Shown here piece by piece: positions 42,456 to 51,000 of a stretch of 64,000 nt of DNA. The stretch spans positions 121,035 to 185,034 of the forward strand of contig NZ_JBGJZL010000010.1 in NCBI RefSeq assembly GCF_042610375.1. The letters run 5' to 3'. A program made the position numbers and the translations under genes. Source of the stretch: CTSoil-075 sp042610375 (GTDB taxonomy: Bacteria > Bacillota > Negativicutes > DSM-13327). Every line of letters begins with the position of its first letter. Within the stretch, counting starts at the first letter, position 1. The notes beneath the pieces are model-generated. The model did no database searches. It saw only the letters and a program-made list of their open reading frames with translations, and was not told the origin of the DNA.

Positions 42456-42776
42456 CTATCTGCTGAATTTAAAACTATCACAATCGGTTTGAGTGTGATA
42501 CTCCACATTTTCTCCATTCACCTGAATATTGTCTAATGTGCACAGATGATTATTATTAAAAGCACATGTCTCAACAGTGCATTTTAAACAATCACACGCA
42601 CCTAGGCGCAGTGTATTATTGGTTAACTCCGAGTAATGGATTTTATTTAAAAATGATCCACAACAAGTATCATCGTTCTTTTTAGCAGAACTACCAACTA
42701 TATCAACACAATTTGCGTAGCATATACTAGATTTATTATGGGAGCAGTTAGTCACTTGACAGTTGATTTTTACCAT
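42456..42776 (-). CDS. Tandem DUF1540 domain protein
   Basis: 106 aa built of two similar Cys-rich units. Unit 1: INCQVTNCSHNKSSICYA to DDTCCGSF; unit 2: CLKCTVETCAFNNNHLCTLDNI to TDCDSFKF. The pattern CxVxxCxxNxxxxCxaxxIxV...TxCxSF is that of DUF1540, common in anaerobic Firmicutes and presumed to bind metal. It follows rubrerythrin by 13 bp, suggesting an oxidative-stress or metal link. Confidence 0.85.
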   Translation of the reverse strand: MVKINCQVTNCSHNKSSICYANCVDIVGSSAKKNDDTCCGSFLNKIHYSELTNNTLRLGACDCLKCTVETCAFNNNHLCTLDNIQVNGENVEYHTQTDCDSFKFSR

Positions 42777-42789
42777 TTAAATTTCTCCT

Positions 42790-43332
42790 TTATTTAAAAT
42801 ATCGATCGAGTAAGCCCTTGAAGGCACATCCGTGTCTAGCCTCATCCTTACACATCTCGTGTACTGTATCGTGGATTGCATCCAAATTATTTTGTTTAGC
42901 TAATGTTGCAAGTTTTTTCTTACCTTCACATGCTCCATATTCAGCTTCAACACGTGCACTTAGATTAGCTTTTGTATCCGCGACTACCACTTCACCTAAA
43001 ATCTCAGCAAACTTAGCAGCATGCTCAGCTTCCTCAAAGGCAATTCTTTTATATGCTTCTGCTACTTCTGGGTATCCTTGTCTATCTGCTTGGCGCGACA
43101 TCGCTAAATACATTCCAACCTCAGTACATTCACCTATAAAATTAGCCCTTAATCCCTCTAAAATTTCTATAGAAATATCTTTTGTAATCCCAATTCTATG
43201 TTCATCTGCCCAGGCCAACTCGCCAGTCATTTCTTTAAATTTATCTTTACTGGCCTTACAAATTGGACATTGGTCGGGGGCTTCCTCCCCTTCATGAACA
43301 TACCCACAAATTATACAAACAAATTTTTTCAT
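42790..43332 (-). CDS. Reverse rubrerythrin (rubredoxin domain first)
   Basis: 180 aa. N-terminal rubredoxin-like knuckles VCIICGYVHEGEEAP and CPICKASKDKF (residues 6-30), then a ferritin-like di-iron domain with GECTEVGMYLAMSRQA, AFEEAEHAAKFAEILGE, VEAEYGACEGK and CKDEARHG (ExxH and E residues as in rubrerythrins). The swapped domain order is that of clostridial revRbr, an NADH-dependent hydrogen-peroxide and oxygen reductase system. The duplicated DNA at 43440-43601 contains a copy of its first codons and is an assembly artefact. Confidence 0.93.
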   Translation of the reverse strand: MKKFVCIICGYVHEGEEAPDQCPICKASKDKFKEMTGELAWADEHRIGITKDISIEILEGLRANFIGECTEVGMYLAMSRQADRQGYPEVAEAYKRIAFEEAEHAAKFAEILGEVVVADTKANLSARVEAEYGACEGKKKLATLAKQNNLDAIHDTVHEMCKDEARHGCAFKGLLDRYFK

Positions 43333-43438
43333 TCGTTTTCCTCCCGACTTGTTTAAAATGAAGATTATCTGTATAGTATTAGAATTTTTTATTTATACGA
43401 TACTCATTTTGTATGAATTATCACAAAAAAATGATTAA
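43277..43438. repeat. Left copy of an exact 162-bp direct repeat
   Basis: Covers the first 56 bases of the rubrerythrin gene and its upstream region. The same sequence recurs at 43440-43601 with only a single N between. Confidence 0.9.
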
Positions 43439-43439
43439 N
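43439..43439. other. Assembly gap (single N)
   Basis: One undetermined base joins two identical 162-bp contig ends; typical of overlapping contigs that were scaffolded but not merged. Confidence 0.9.
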
Positions 43440-43601
43440 GGGGCTTCCTCCCCTTCATGAACATACCCACAAATTATACAAACAAATTTTTTCATTCGTT
43501 TTCCTCCCGACTTGTTTAAAATGAAGATTATCTGTATAGTATTAGAATTTTTTATTTATACGATACTCATTTTGTATGAATTATCACAAAAAAATGATTA
43601 A
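43440..43601. repeat. Right copy of the 162-bp repeat
   Basis: Identical to 43277-43438, including a broken 5' part of the rubrerythrin gene. Probably not present in the real genome. Confidence 0.9.
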
Positions 43602-43715
43602 ATATATTTTCCCGCCATCCCCACGCTGGGTTATTTTTTATTAACGAAAAGGATTTTAAACGCATAAATAGAAATATAATATTTAAAATACCAAATAGAA
43701 AGAAGGCGCTGATGT

Positions 43716-43952
43716 ATGGGCAAAGAAACAATCATCCCATGTGCAATGTGCGCTCATCCGCAAAGAGTGGACATTGAAAATTTTTACTCTGCAATGTCTG
43801 AGGCTACGAAAATACCTATTGAAGAAATATCATCAACTACTTACGAATTTGTTTGCCATGATTGCTCCAAAACAGATGAGTATAGAAATATTTATTTTGC
43901 ACACAAAGCTCATGCAGTATTAGGAAAGAGATCGGCAATTATTTATAACTAA
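43716..43952 (+). CDS. 78-aa CxxC protein
   Basis: ATG at 43716 with GAAGG nine bases upstream. Cys pairs in PCAMCAHPQRVDIEN and FVCHDCSKTDEYRN suggest one zinc site. The remainder is helical. No family recognised; terminator at 43970. Confidence 0.6.
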   Translation: MGKETIIPCAMCAHPQRVDIENFYSAMSEATKIPIEEISSTTYEFVCHDCSKTDEYRNIYFAHKAHAVLGKRSAIIYN

Positions 43953-43969
43953 TTTTACTACCCAGCCAT

Positions 43970-43996
43970 TGTGCTGGGTTAGTTTTTATCTAAAAT
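43970..43996 (+). terminator. Terminator of the 78-aa gene
   Basis: ACCCAGC / GCTGGGT hairpin followed by TAGTTTTTATC. Confidence 0.75.
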
Positions 43997-44207
43997 ACAT
44001 TGACAAAGCATGTCAATGTATGAATATTTCGACAATTTTATTATATGGTATGAGGGAGAATAAAAAGAAGAAGGTTATAATTTAAAAGAGTAAATATCTT
44101 TAAGAGCCACCCATCAAGGTGACTCTTTTTACATGCCTTATAAATTAATTATATCTATGACCCTTTTCTGCTGCACTGGATTTTACTGTTCTGCTGAGAT
44201 ATTGCAA

Positions 44208-44366
44208 CTATTGTTTGTTTTCATTCCGAATGTTGTTTTTATTAGCTATCTCATAAGCACGATCTATATTTATGCTTTCATTAATATTTCCGTTATTATT
44301 TTTACTAGCTATTTCTCTAAGCAACTCTATATTTTTATTTTCCGTGTTGTTATTTTGATGGTTCAA
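44208..44366 (-). CDS. 52-aa Asn-rich protein
   Basis: TTG at 44366, eight bases after GGAGG. Sequence starts MNHQNNNTENKNIELLREIA and contains a loose repeat (EIASKNNNGNINESI / EIANKNNIRNENK). An open frame on the plus strand covers the same bases but lacks a ribosome site. No family recognised. Confidence 0.58.
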   Translation of the reverse strand: MNHQNNNTENKNIELLREIASKNNNGNINESINIDRAYEIANKNNIRNENKQ

Positions 44367-44426
44367 TCTCATCACCTCCTATATGAATTATTATCTCCAG
44401 TTATATGCTGTGATATAAAAAGTTAA

Positions 44427-44645
44427 CTATTTACCTAACGCAAAACTATGCGCTAATAATAAGACACTTTCCAATGCCTTACCACTATTACTGTAAATAC
44501 ACTTTTTTTGATTTGCACGATCATTATTGGACTTAGTGCAATCTTCCAGGTTATACAATCTAATAATCCATTGCCCATTAACATTTGGATATAATACCAT
44601 TTCATAACGTTCTTTAATTTCATCAATCAGTTTTTCTTGATCCAT
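44427..44645 (-). CDS. 72-aa hypothetical protein
   Basis: ATG at 44645 (GAGGAG nine bases upstream). Product begins MDQEKLIDEIKERYEMVLYP and contains GQWIIRLYNLEDCTKS and LESVLLLAHSFALGK. Looks like a small alpha/beta domain. No family recognised. Confidence 0.55.
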   Translation of the reverse strand: MDQEKLIDEIKERYEMVLYPNVNGQWIIRLYNLEDCTKSNNDRANQKKCIYSNSGKALESVLLLAHSFALGK

Positions 44646-44721
44646 TATCACTCACTCCTCATTTACAATCTCGCTTACCTATATCGCTTGCCATTTAATG
44701 TGCTCTCGAAACAACCCACTC

Positions 44722-44922
44722 TTACTTCCGATCACCCCAAAGACGTTCTGCCCCTGAAGGTGTAATCAACCACCCAAGCACAGTATTAACTGCTTCATTA
44801 TCGTTCATTCTACCTTTATTGCAGGCTGTTATAACTGAACTTCTATTAATTCCATATAATTCTGCTACTTGTCCAGCAGATAAATATTTTTTTGAGTCTT
44901 TATGAAGATCTTGCAACTTCAT
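44722..44922 (-). CDS. Small helix-turn-helix DNA-binding protein
   Basis: 66 aa, ATG at 44922 after AAAGGATG. Contains YLSAGQVAELYGINRSSVITACNKGRM, a helix-turn-helix of the excisionase/MerR-like type, followed by VNTVLGWLITPSGAERLWG. Such proteins control plasmid, phage or accessory genes. No integrase gene is close. Confidence 0.72.
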   Translation of the reverse strand: MKLQDLHKDSKKYLSAGQVAELYGINRSSVITACNKGRMNDNEAVNTVLGWLITPSGAERLWGDRK

Positions 44923-44969
44923 TCAATCATCCTTTCACCAGTATTAGCCAACTGGTGGTAGCTTTCTAT

Positions 44970-45122
44970 TCATCTACTACCAGAAAATAATTTTACAATA
45001 CAATAACTACTGATCATAACCATTACAGCCATAAAACAAGCTGTAACCAAATTATTAAATTCATGGTGCATTCCAATACTGGTACTAGTAACAATAAGTA
45101 ATCCTGTGATTTTATTTTTCAT
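44970..45122 (-). CDS. 50-aa membrane peptide
   Basis: MKNKITGLLIVTSTSIGMHH then a hydrophobic segment (LVTACFMAVMVMISSYCIVKL). No good ribosome site at its ATG; a strong GGAGGTGAG lies about 65 bp upstream before a tiny nine-codon frame, so translation may be coupled. Low certainty. Confidence 0.38.
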   Translation of the reverse strand: MKNKITGLLIVTSTSIGMHHEFNNLVTACFMAVMVMISSYCIVKLFSGSR

Positions 45123-45237
45123 GTTGTACAAAATGGATAAAGCGGATATATTTTTTACAAGGTATTTTCCACTTGCTCCATTCCCTCACCTCCTAACACC
45201 ATCATAACACGTCATTCGTTGTACGTCGACAGTTGCC

Positions 45238-45488
45238 TTAAAGTAGTCTAAAATAAATAAAAAAAATAGCCACCATAACGGCAGCTATCATATAACCAAT
45301 GATATAAATTATTTTTTTAATACCAAATCATAGATACAGTTTGGTATTTTATCAGGAAAAAATCGAAATACAAAAATCGTAAAAATCGTAATCGTAAAAA
45401 TAAGATGAAACAAAGGCGTAGGAATAAAAGTTAAGACAGCATACTCTAGACCAAAAACGATTGCCAAATCTTGCATATCAGACGACAT
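45238..45488 (-). CDS. Small membrane protein, possibly extended by -1 frameshift
   Basis: From the ATG at 45488 the zero frame gives 59 aa with one membrane segment (FHLIFTITIFTIFVFRFF) and stops at 45309. Just before this stop is a run of seven A (A AAA AAA). Slipping back one base continues into a second, strongly hydrophobic segment (IIYIIGYMIAAVMVAIFFIY) and a stop at 45238. Either programmed frameshifting or a homopolymer indel would explain it; the extension has no start of its own. Confidence 0.42.
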
Positions 45489-45499
45489 TCAACATACCA

Positions 45500-45794
45500 T
45501 CCCCAAAAGAAATTTTATTTTTATATTATATCATATACGGTCTAACTAGCAAGTAATAAATATATTAATCGCCCTATGCCATACAGTACTTACCACTAAT
45601 ATATCAATTGCCTGCCTCTGGATGAGTTATATTCATTAGGCAGGTGCTTTAAACATCCTATTAAATAAAATAAAAAATTTTTTTCTCAACTTTTCGTCGT
45701 CCATACCTAGCCTTGCATTAGCTGATGAGCATCTTTGTATCTATTTAGCTCTATCTCATATCATAAACACATATTTCCCACACACATTTGGATC
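45500..45794. other. Gene-free stretch
   Basis: About 295 bp without a supported gene. A hairpin with arms CCTGCCT / AGGCAGG lies at about 45609-45646. Nothing else seen. Confidence 0.5.
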
Positions 45795-46781
45795 TTATAA
45801 ATAATGTTTCAGCATACCCATAATAGTTCCCTGCATCTCTTCCCGCAATTCCTGCGGTTCCAAAACCTCTAAGAACTCCGCCTGACTTAACAGCCACATT
45901 TTTATACCCCGACCATAAACTTCAGCTTCCACCACTGCTATATTACCATCCTGAGATAAGACACGCGCCGTAGGGAGTCGATCAAGTACAGCATCTAACG
46001 ATTTACCCCAAAATTTAAAGCGTATACGCAATAAGTTGCCACTGGTCATAAACTGCACACGCTTACGAAACTCACCTTCTTCAAATCGTTTTGCCTGTTG
46101 TACTCTAAAATGCGCATCAAGTACGCAGTATTCATGAATGCGATCAAGGCGATAAATAGCAGGAAACTCATAGTCCTTGCCATGTATATAAGCAATTAGA
46201 TAAAAATAATATTCCGAAAAAATAATGCCTTGTGGCTCGACAATACGTTCAACAATTGTCTTATCTTGCTCTTTTTGATAGTGAATTGTCAGCATACGCT
46301 GTTCACGCACAGCTAAACTTAACTGCCAAATTTTTTCTCCTAACATCTGATTGTGCTGTGTTGGAATATAGTGGTGTCGTTCATTGCGAATCACTTCTTT
46401 AATGTGTTTACATTCTTCAGCAGCACATTGTATGGATAACTTATCAAGAAGTATGATCATTTCATTTTTTGAAAAAGCACGACTTTCAAGCAAGACCTTT
46501 GCAATGGACAATATTTCCTCACCTGTCAACCAAGAATGTTTTTGTCGTTCCATTCGATAACCATTGTGCGGCTTAGAATATTTCACATTACAGGAAGAAT
46601 CTGCACCATACATTTTAAGAAGATATTTATTGATTGTCTGAATATCACGTTGTACTGTTTTCGTTGTCATGCCATATCGTTCGGCTTCTAAAGTCTTACT
46701 GACAATATCACCTTTATGTAATCTTTCAAAAAAATCTAAGACACGTATAGTTTTTTCTTCATTATCACAATCACTTGCCAT
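45795..46781 (-). CDS. WYL-domain transcriptional regulator (DeoR-type HTH)
   Basis: About 328 aa from the ATG at 46781. N-terminal HTH: IRVLDFFERLHKGDIVSKTLEAERYGMTTKTVQRDIQTI. The middle WYL domain includes VEPQGIIFSEYYFYLIAYIHG and FPAIYRLDRIHEY, which bind nucleic-acid or nucleotide ligands in family members. A C-terminal WCX-like extension follows. WYL regulators often sit beside mobile or defence genes, but no defence system is recognisable next to it. Confidence 0.85.
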   Translation of the reverse strand: MASDCDNEEKTIRVLDFFERLHKGDIVSKTLEAERYGMTTKTVQRDIQTINKYLLKMYGADSSCNVKYSKPHNGYRMERQKHSWLTGEEILSIAKVLLESRAFSKNEMIILLDKLSIQCAAEECKHIKEVIRNERHHYIPTQHNQMLGEKIWQLSLAVREQRMLTIHYQKEQDKTIVERIVEPQGIIFSEYYFYLIAYIHGKDYEFPAIYRLDRIHEYCVLDAHFRVQQAKRFEEGEFRKRVQFMTSGNLLRIRFKFWGKSLDAVLDRLPTARVLSQDGNIAVVEAEVYGRGIKMWLLSQAEFLEVLEPQELREEMQGTIMGMLKHYL

Positions 46782-46860
46782 ATGATATACACCCACTTGC
46801 TATATTACTGCTTTTTTTCCATTATACCACCTATATTCCCAGTTTTTTGTCGAATCCTGC

Positions 46861-47178
46861 TTATTTCCATTTTCCCTTGTCAGTCGGTATAAGCATTGTT
46901 CTCGGATCAATAGCATCCCGAATCCAGATTGTAGTTTGAACTGCTTCATATATGTATTTATAATAGAATATCTTACAGAAGGAGCTGTGATCCTTCCTAT
47001 ATGTAATCTTTTGAAAGACTTCGCCACAGGCACACTCAATTGAAAGATGAAAAATATGATCCGTCGCCCGCGGATCTGTTGTGGCATATTCTTCTACTAA
47101 ATCCCATAGTACTGTCTGTAGCTCCTTACAAACTGTGCCTAAAACAAGAAGTTTAGTCTTGTCTTTCGAAATAACCAA
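46861..47178 (-). CDS. 105-aa hypothetical protein
   Basis: TTG start at 47178, six bases after GGGGGAG. Contains LVLGTVCKELQTVLWDLVEEY and IECACGEVFQKITYRKDH. It is 79 bp upstream of the WYL regulator in the same direction, so they may be cotranscribed. No family recognised. Confidence 0.55.
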   Translation of the reverse strand: MVISKDKTKLLVLGTVCKELQTVLWDLVEEYATTDPRATDHIFHLSIECACGEVFQKITYRKDHSSFCKIFYYKYIYEAVQTTIWIRDAIDPRTMLIPTDKGKWK

Positions 47179-47287
47179 TCACGTCTCCCCCTATCTAAAT
47201 AGTGTATGACAAGCACTGTCCATCTTTTTTTCAATAGTACCACATCACTATGGACATACTTTGTCTACTGTAATAAATAAAAAAAGA

Positions 47288-47346
47288 AGGACGTCTCTAT
47301 TTATATGCATAACTGCTGTCACAGTTGCACCAGAGACGTCTTTTTA
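47288..47346 (-). terminator. Hairpin terminator
   Basis: AGACGTCTCT / AGAGACGTCC arms with a 33-base loop and T-rich sequence on both outer sides; may work in both directions. Confidence 0.55.
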
Positions 47347-47489
47347 AACATGATAATCTTATATCAAATTACACTGCGTTAAAATTTTTGATGAGAGTCA
47401 TTCCCTAGACCAATCAAATATTTTTACAATAAATGTTATTATCCTTATTTTTATGGGGGTAATAATTGGTTCATTGATTAGCTACATAA

Positions 47490-47657
47490 ATGATGCTCGG
47501 TATCGTCACTCTATATGCTGGACCTGCTATGTCCACAAGTGTCCACACCGCCGTCAAAGCCCATAAGGAAGTATACATCATTTGGATCATTCTAATCATA
47601 CATTCAAGTCTCGGCGTTCCTTATCTTTTAGCATCATTATTCTCCACTAAAAATTGA
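47490..47657 (+). pseudogene. Possible permease remnant
   Basis: A 55-codon plus-strand frame (MMLGIVTLYAGPAMSTSVHT then VYIIWIILIIHSSLGVPYLL) looks like one or two helices of a larger membrane protein. There is no ribosome site, and the neighbouring frames do not extend it. Probably a decayed fragment. Confidence 0.3.
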
Positions 47658-47949
47658 TTGATAATCAAACCATTCTCATTCTTTCAACTTCTTAAAAAGA
47701 ATATGATTCCCATATTTTTCTTATTATATACCTACTTACTAGATGTATCATGGGGAATCGACTGTTCCTACAGTCATCTCCATAGCCGCAAGTAAGGCAA
47801 GGAACATTCCCTGCAATCTCAAATTCAACCACATGATGTATCTTTCCCCTTTAGTAACTTTGGCCGAATAACGTGTAGGACAACATATGCTAGAGGATAC
47901 GGCATGTACACCCTTCTGTACTACATGCAAGTCAATGAAATAGTCGTAA

Positions 47950-47991
47950 AAAAGGGCTATCGCACTAAGAAAGTAGTGTGATAGCCCTTTT
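47950..47991 (-). terminator. Terminator after the polyketide synthase gene
   Basis: AAAAGGGCTATC / GATAGCCCTTTT with additional inner pairing (GCACTA / TAGTGT), about 50 bp after the PKS stop. Confidence 0.85.
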
Positions 47992-48039
47992 GCCGTAATG
48001 AAAGCGAATATGTAGCCAGAAAGCATCTTAGAGATCATG

Positions 48040-51000
48040 TTATGGGTTTTTTTCCATATCATAACTCAGTATTTGATTTGTAAGGTCTATTATGTTTATA
48101 TCCTTAAAAATCTCCATTACTGGCAGAATCACCCCGAAGTTCATTTGTATATAGACCGCTATTTCGACGGCCATTAGAGAATCAAAACCCATATCTTTCA
48201 AAGATTTACTTGTATTTACTCGTGCCAGTGGAATATCCATGATGATTGAAATCATTTCCATCACTAAGGTTTCTGTCAAACTATACCGTTCTGCTTCTCC
48301 TAAGAGCTCAAGCTTTTCTTTGAATAACCGTGCTTTTTCCCCGCCTTCACCCTGTCCAGATTTGGCGATAAGCAATGAAAATTTTGCCGAATCTTTGACC
48401 TGCGGATTTAGCTTAGCCCATTGCTGCCAATCAACGTCGGCAAAGGTAGCACTAACAATGTCTTCTTGCATCATATACTCTAGTGCATTGAGGGCTTCAA
48501 CTGGCGATATGCTTTTCATACCTAGGTTTTCAAGGAGTCGCAAAATTTCTGGACTTCTTGCTGCCATACCTACATCGGCCAACATACCTAGATGTATGCA
48601 CATGGCAGGCACTCCTCTCCTCCGTCGGTGCTGAACCACTCCTTCAGCAAAAGCATTTGCCGCCGAATAATTCCCCTGCCCCTGATTGCCGATAATTGAC
48701 GATATAGAAGAAAATATAACAAAAAGATCAAGCTTTAGATCACAAGTATGCCTGTGCAGATTTAATGCACCAAGGGCTTTCGGCGCCATAACCTTTGCAA
48801 ATTGTTCAGCGGTTAACCCTTCGATATAACAATCTTCCAAGACGGCCGCGCCATGAATGACTCCTTTTAATGGAAAGTCAGTTTTATGAATAGTATTTAT
48901 CATTGCTTTAACACTTTCTTCACAAGAAACGTCAACAGGATAAATTTCTACACTTATTCGACTTTCCTGCAGGGAAGAAATGATATCGGCTGCAGCCGCT
49001 GATATGATATCCCTTCGCCCAGCCAGTACTATGCGACATGCACCATGCCCCGCCAGCCACCTGGCCGTTTCCAGCCCTAATCCACCAAGCCCACCTGTCA
49101 CCAGATATGTGCCATTGGGGTCAAGGACTATTTTCCCTCTTCCTTTTGAACTATTTTCGGGTTTATTATATGTCGTCAACTTGCCAATAAACATCTTGCC
49201 ACCTCGAAAAGCCAGTTCCTCCCCTTTATGATCCCTACGGCAGCAGCCAAGTAATTGCTCAGTGTCAAATCCAGGAACACCTGGATCTAAATCGATAAGA
49301 CTACATTTTATCCAGGGATACTCGTTACTAATGACCCTACCCAGTCCCCAGAGTGAAGCTTGAAAAGGTAATATGGGACCATCCTGATCAATTACTGCTT
49401 GACCACCCTTTGTCACCAACAATAGTTTTAGACCATTTCCAACCTTTTGCTTTACCAAACTCCGTAGCATATGGACGATGCCAATGTAGTCGGCAGTATA
49501 ATCAACGGTACAGTTTAGCGGGTCTTCACTGCTACTTTCCTTCATCCCCCAATAAATAATCCCAGTTATCTTATCAACTATGTTTATGGCATATTGAAAG
49601 TCCGTTAGGCAATCCCTGCGTATTGATATCTGTCCGTCAGTCAACTCCTTAAAAGAGTTGCCGATAATAATATGAACCACTTTTATATTGCCTGCTGCTA
49701 AATTCAAGCTTAATTCACTGCAATCGACTTCGTCACGCGCCAGCAATAGCCAGACATCACCAGTTGCTCTAGCTAGTTGCGGACGTGCCAATGGATTATC
49801 TTCATGCCATTCAAGCTGATAAAGGCATTGTTGTCGTTTGAATTTCCATTCAGCACGAGACTCAACGATTGCTTTACAGCACAGTCTGTCTATTTCTGCA
49901 TATATGTCTCCATATTCGTCAAACAGGATAATCGTAGCCTCTATCTCTTGCTGCTCATGTTTAATAATTTTCCCATAACCGTACACCTTAAGGGGAGGAC
50001 TTTTATGGAAAATAATTCGTTCTATTCTTACCGGTACATATGTAGTAAACGAGTCATACCAGTCTGTTACACTATCTAGTGCCGCAATCATGGCCTGGAA
50101 GCTGGCATCTAGGAGTGCAGGATGAAACAGATAGTCCTGGTAGTCTGCCGCTATGCTGCTACATTCAAGTTCCATAAGTATTTCCTGGGAACCTTTCCAT
50201 AGTTTTTTGATATTTTGGAAAAATGGACCGTAGGTAAGCCCCCGATAAGCAAGTTGTCGATACAAGGTGGGGACGTGTACTTCCCGATTGCAAGTGTATT
50301 GCAACAACTCCCGATTAACCTTCTGTTGGCAACGATCATTCCATGTCTTGCTGATTCTCCCGGTAGCATGCAGTGTCCACGCAGATCTGTCATACACCAG
50401 AGTGCTGTAGACTGAATAGTTACCTTCCTTGGAATCATATTCGCTATGAAGAAGAGATTCTTTACTGGGATTTACAATAAGCGGGTTATGAAATTCCAAG
50501 GATTCAATGATTACCCTTCCCTCACCTTGTATTTCCTTATGGAGAGCCAAGCCAATTTCAACATAACAGGCGCCAGGCAATATCATGCTATCTTTCACCT
50601 TATGGTCGCTTACGTACGGGATGAACAAGCTATTTAGCTCTTTTTCATAAGAAACTTTTGGCATTTTTAGCCGGGTTCCTAGTAATGGGTGCCCTTGTGG
50701 TCCAAGCCTTTCTTCCCTGGATTCTTCAGATTCTGTAAAATAGTACTCTCGCTGCCATAAATTCTGCGGCAACTTGACAAAACAGGCGCCTGCTGAATAC
50801 AGTTTGTCCCATTGCACCGGATAGCCAGCAACATGCAACAATGCAACTGCAGCCAAAAGCTTAGTTTTCTGACCGCTATTGCGTTTCTGGGTGGAAAACA
50901 CGTAACCCTTAACTACCTTGCTTAGCAATTGCTCCGCGATATACCCACTTAACACAGGATGGGCGCTGATTTCCAGAAAAAAACGGTAGCCATCATTAAT

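Noticed and set aside
44133..44426. 97-codon hydrophobic plus-strand frame
   Set aside because: It is the reverse of the 52-aa Asn-rich gene, which has a strong GGAGG site; AT-rich complement explains the hydrophobic look.
45795..47178. WYL regulator as sign of an anti-phage defence island
   Set aside because: No nuclease, helicase, methyltransferase or other defence gene is intact nearby; the helicase scrap at 63.5 kb is far away and broken.
47748..48062. 104-codon minus-strand frame at the PKS end
   Set aside because: It crosses the PKS stop and the strong terminator at 47950-47991, without a ribosome site.
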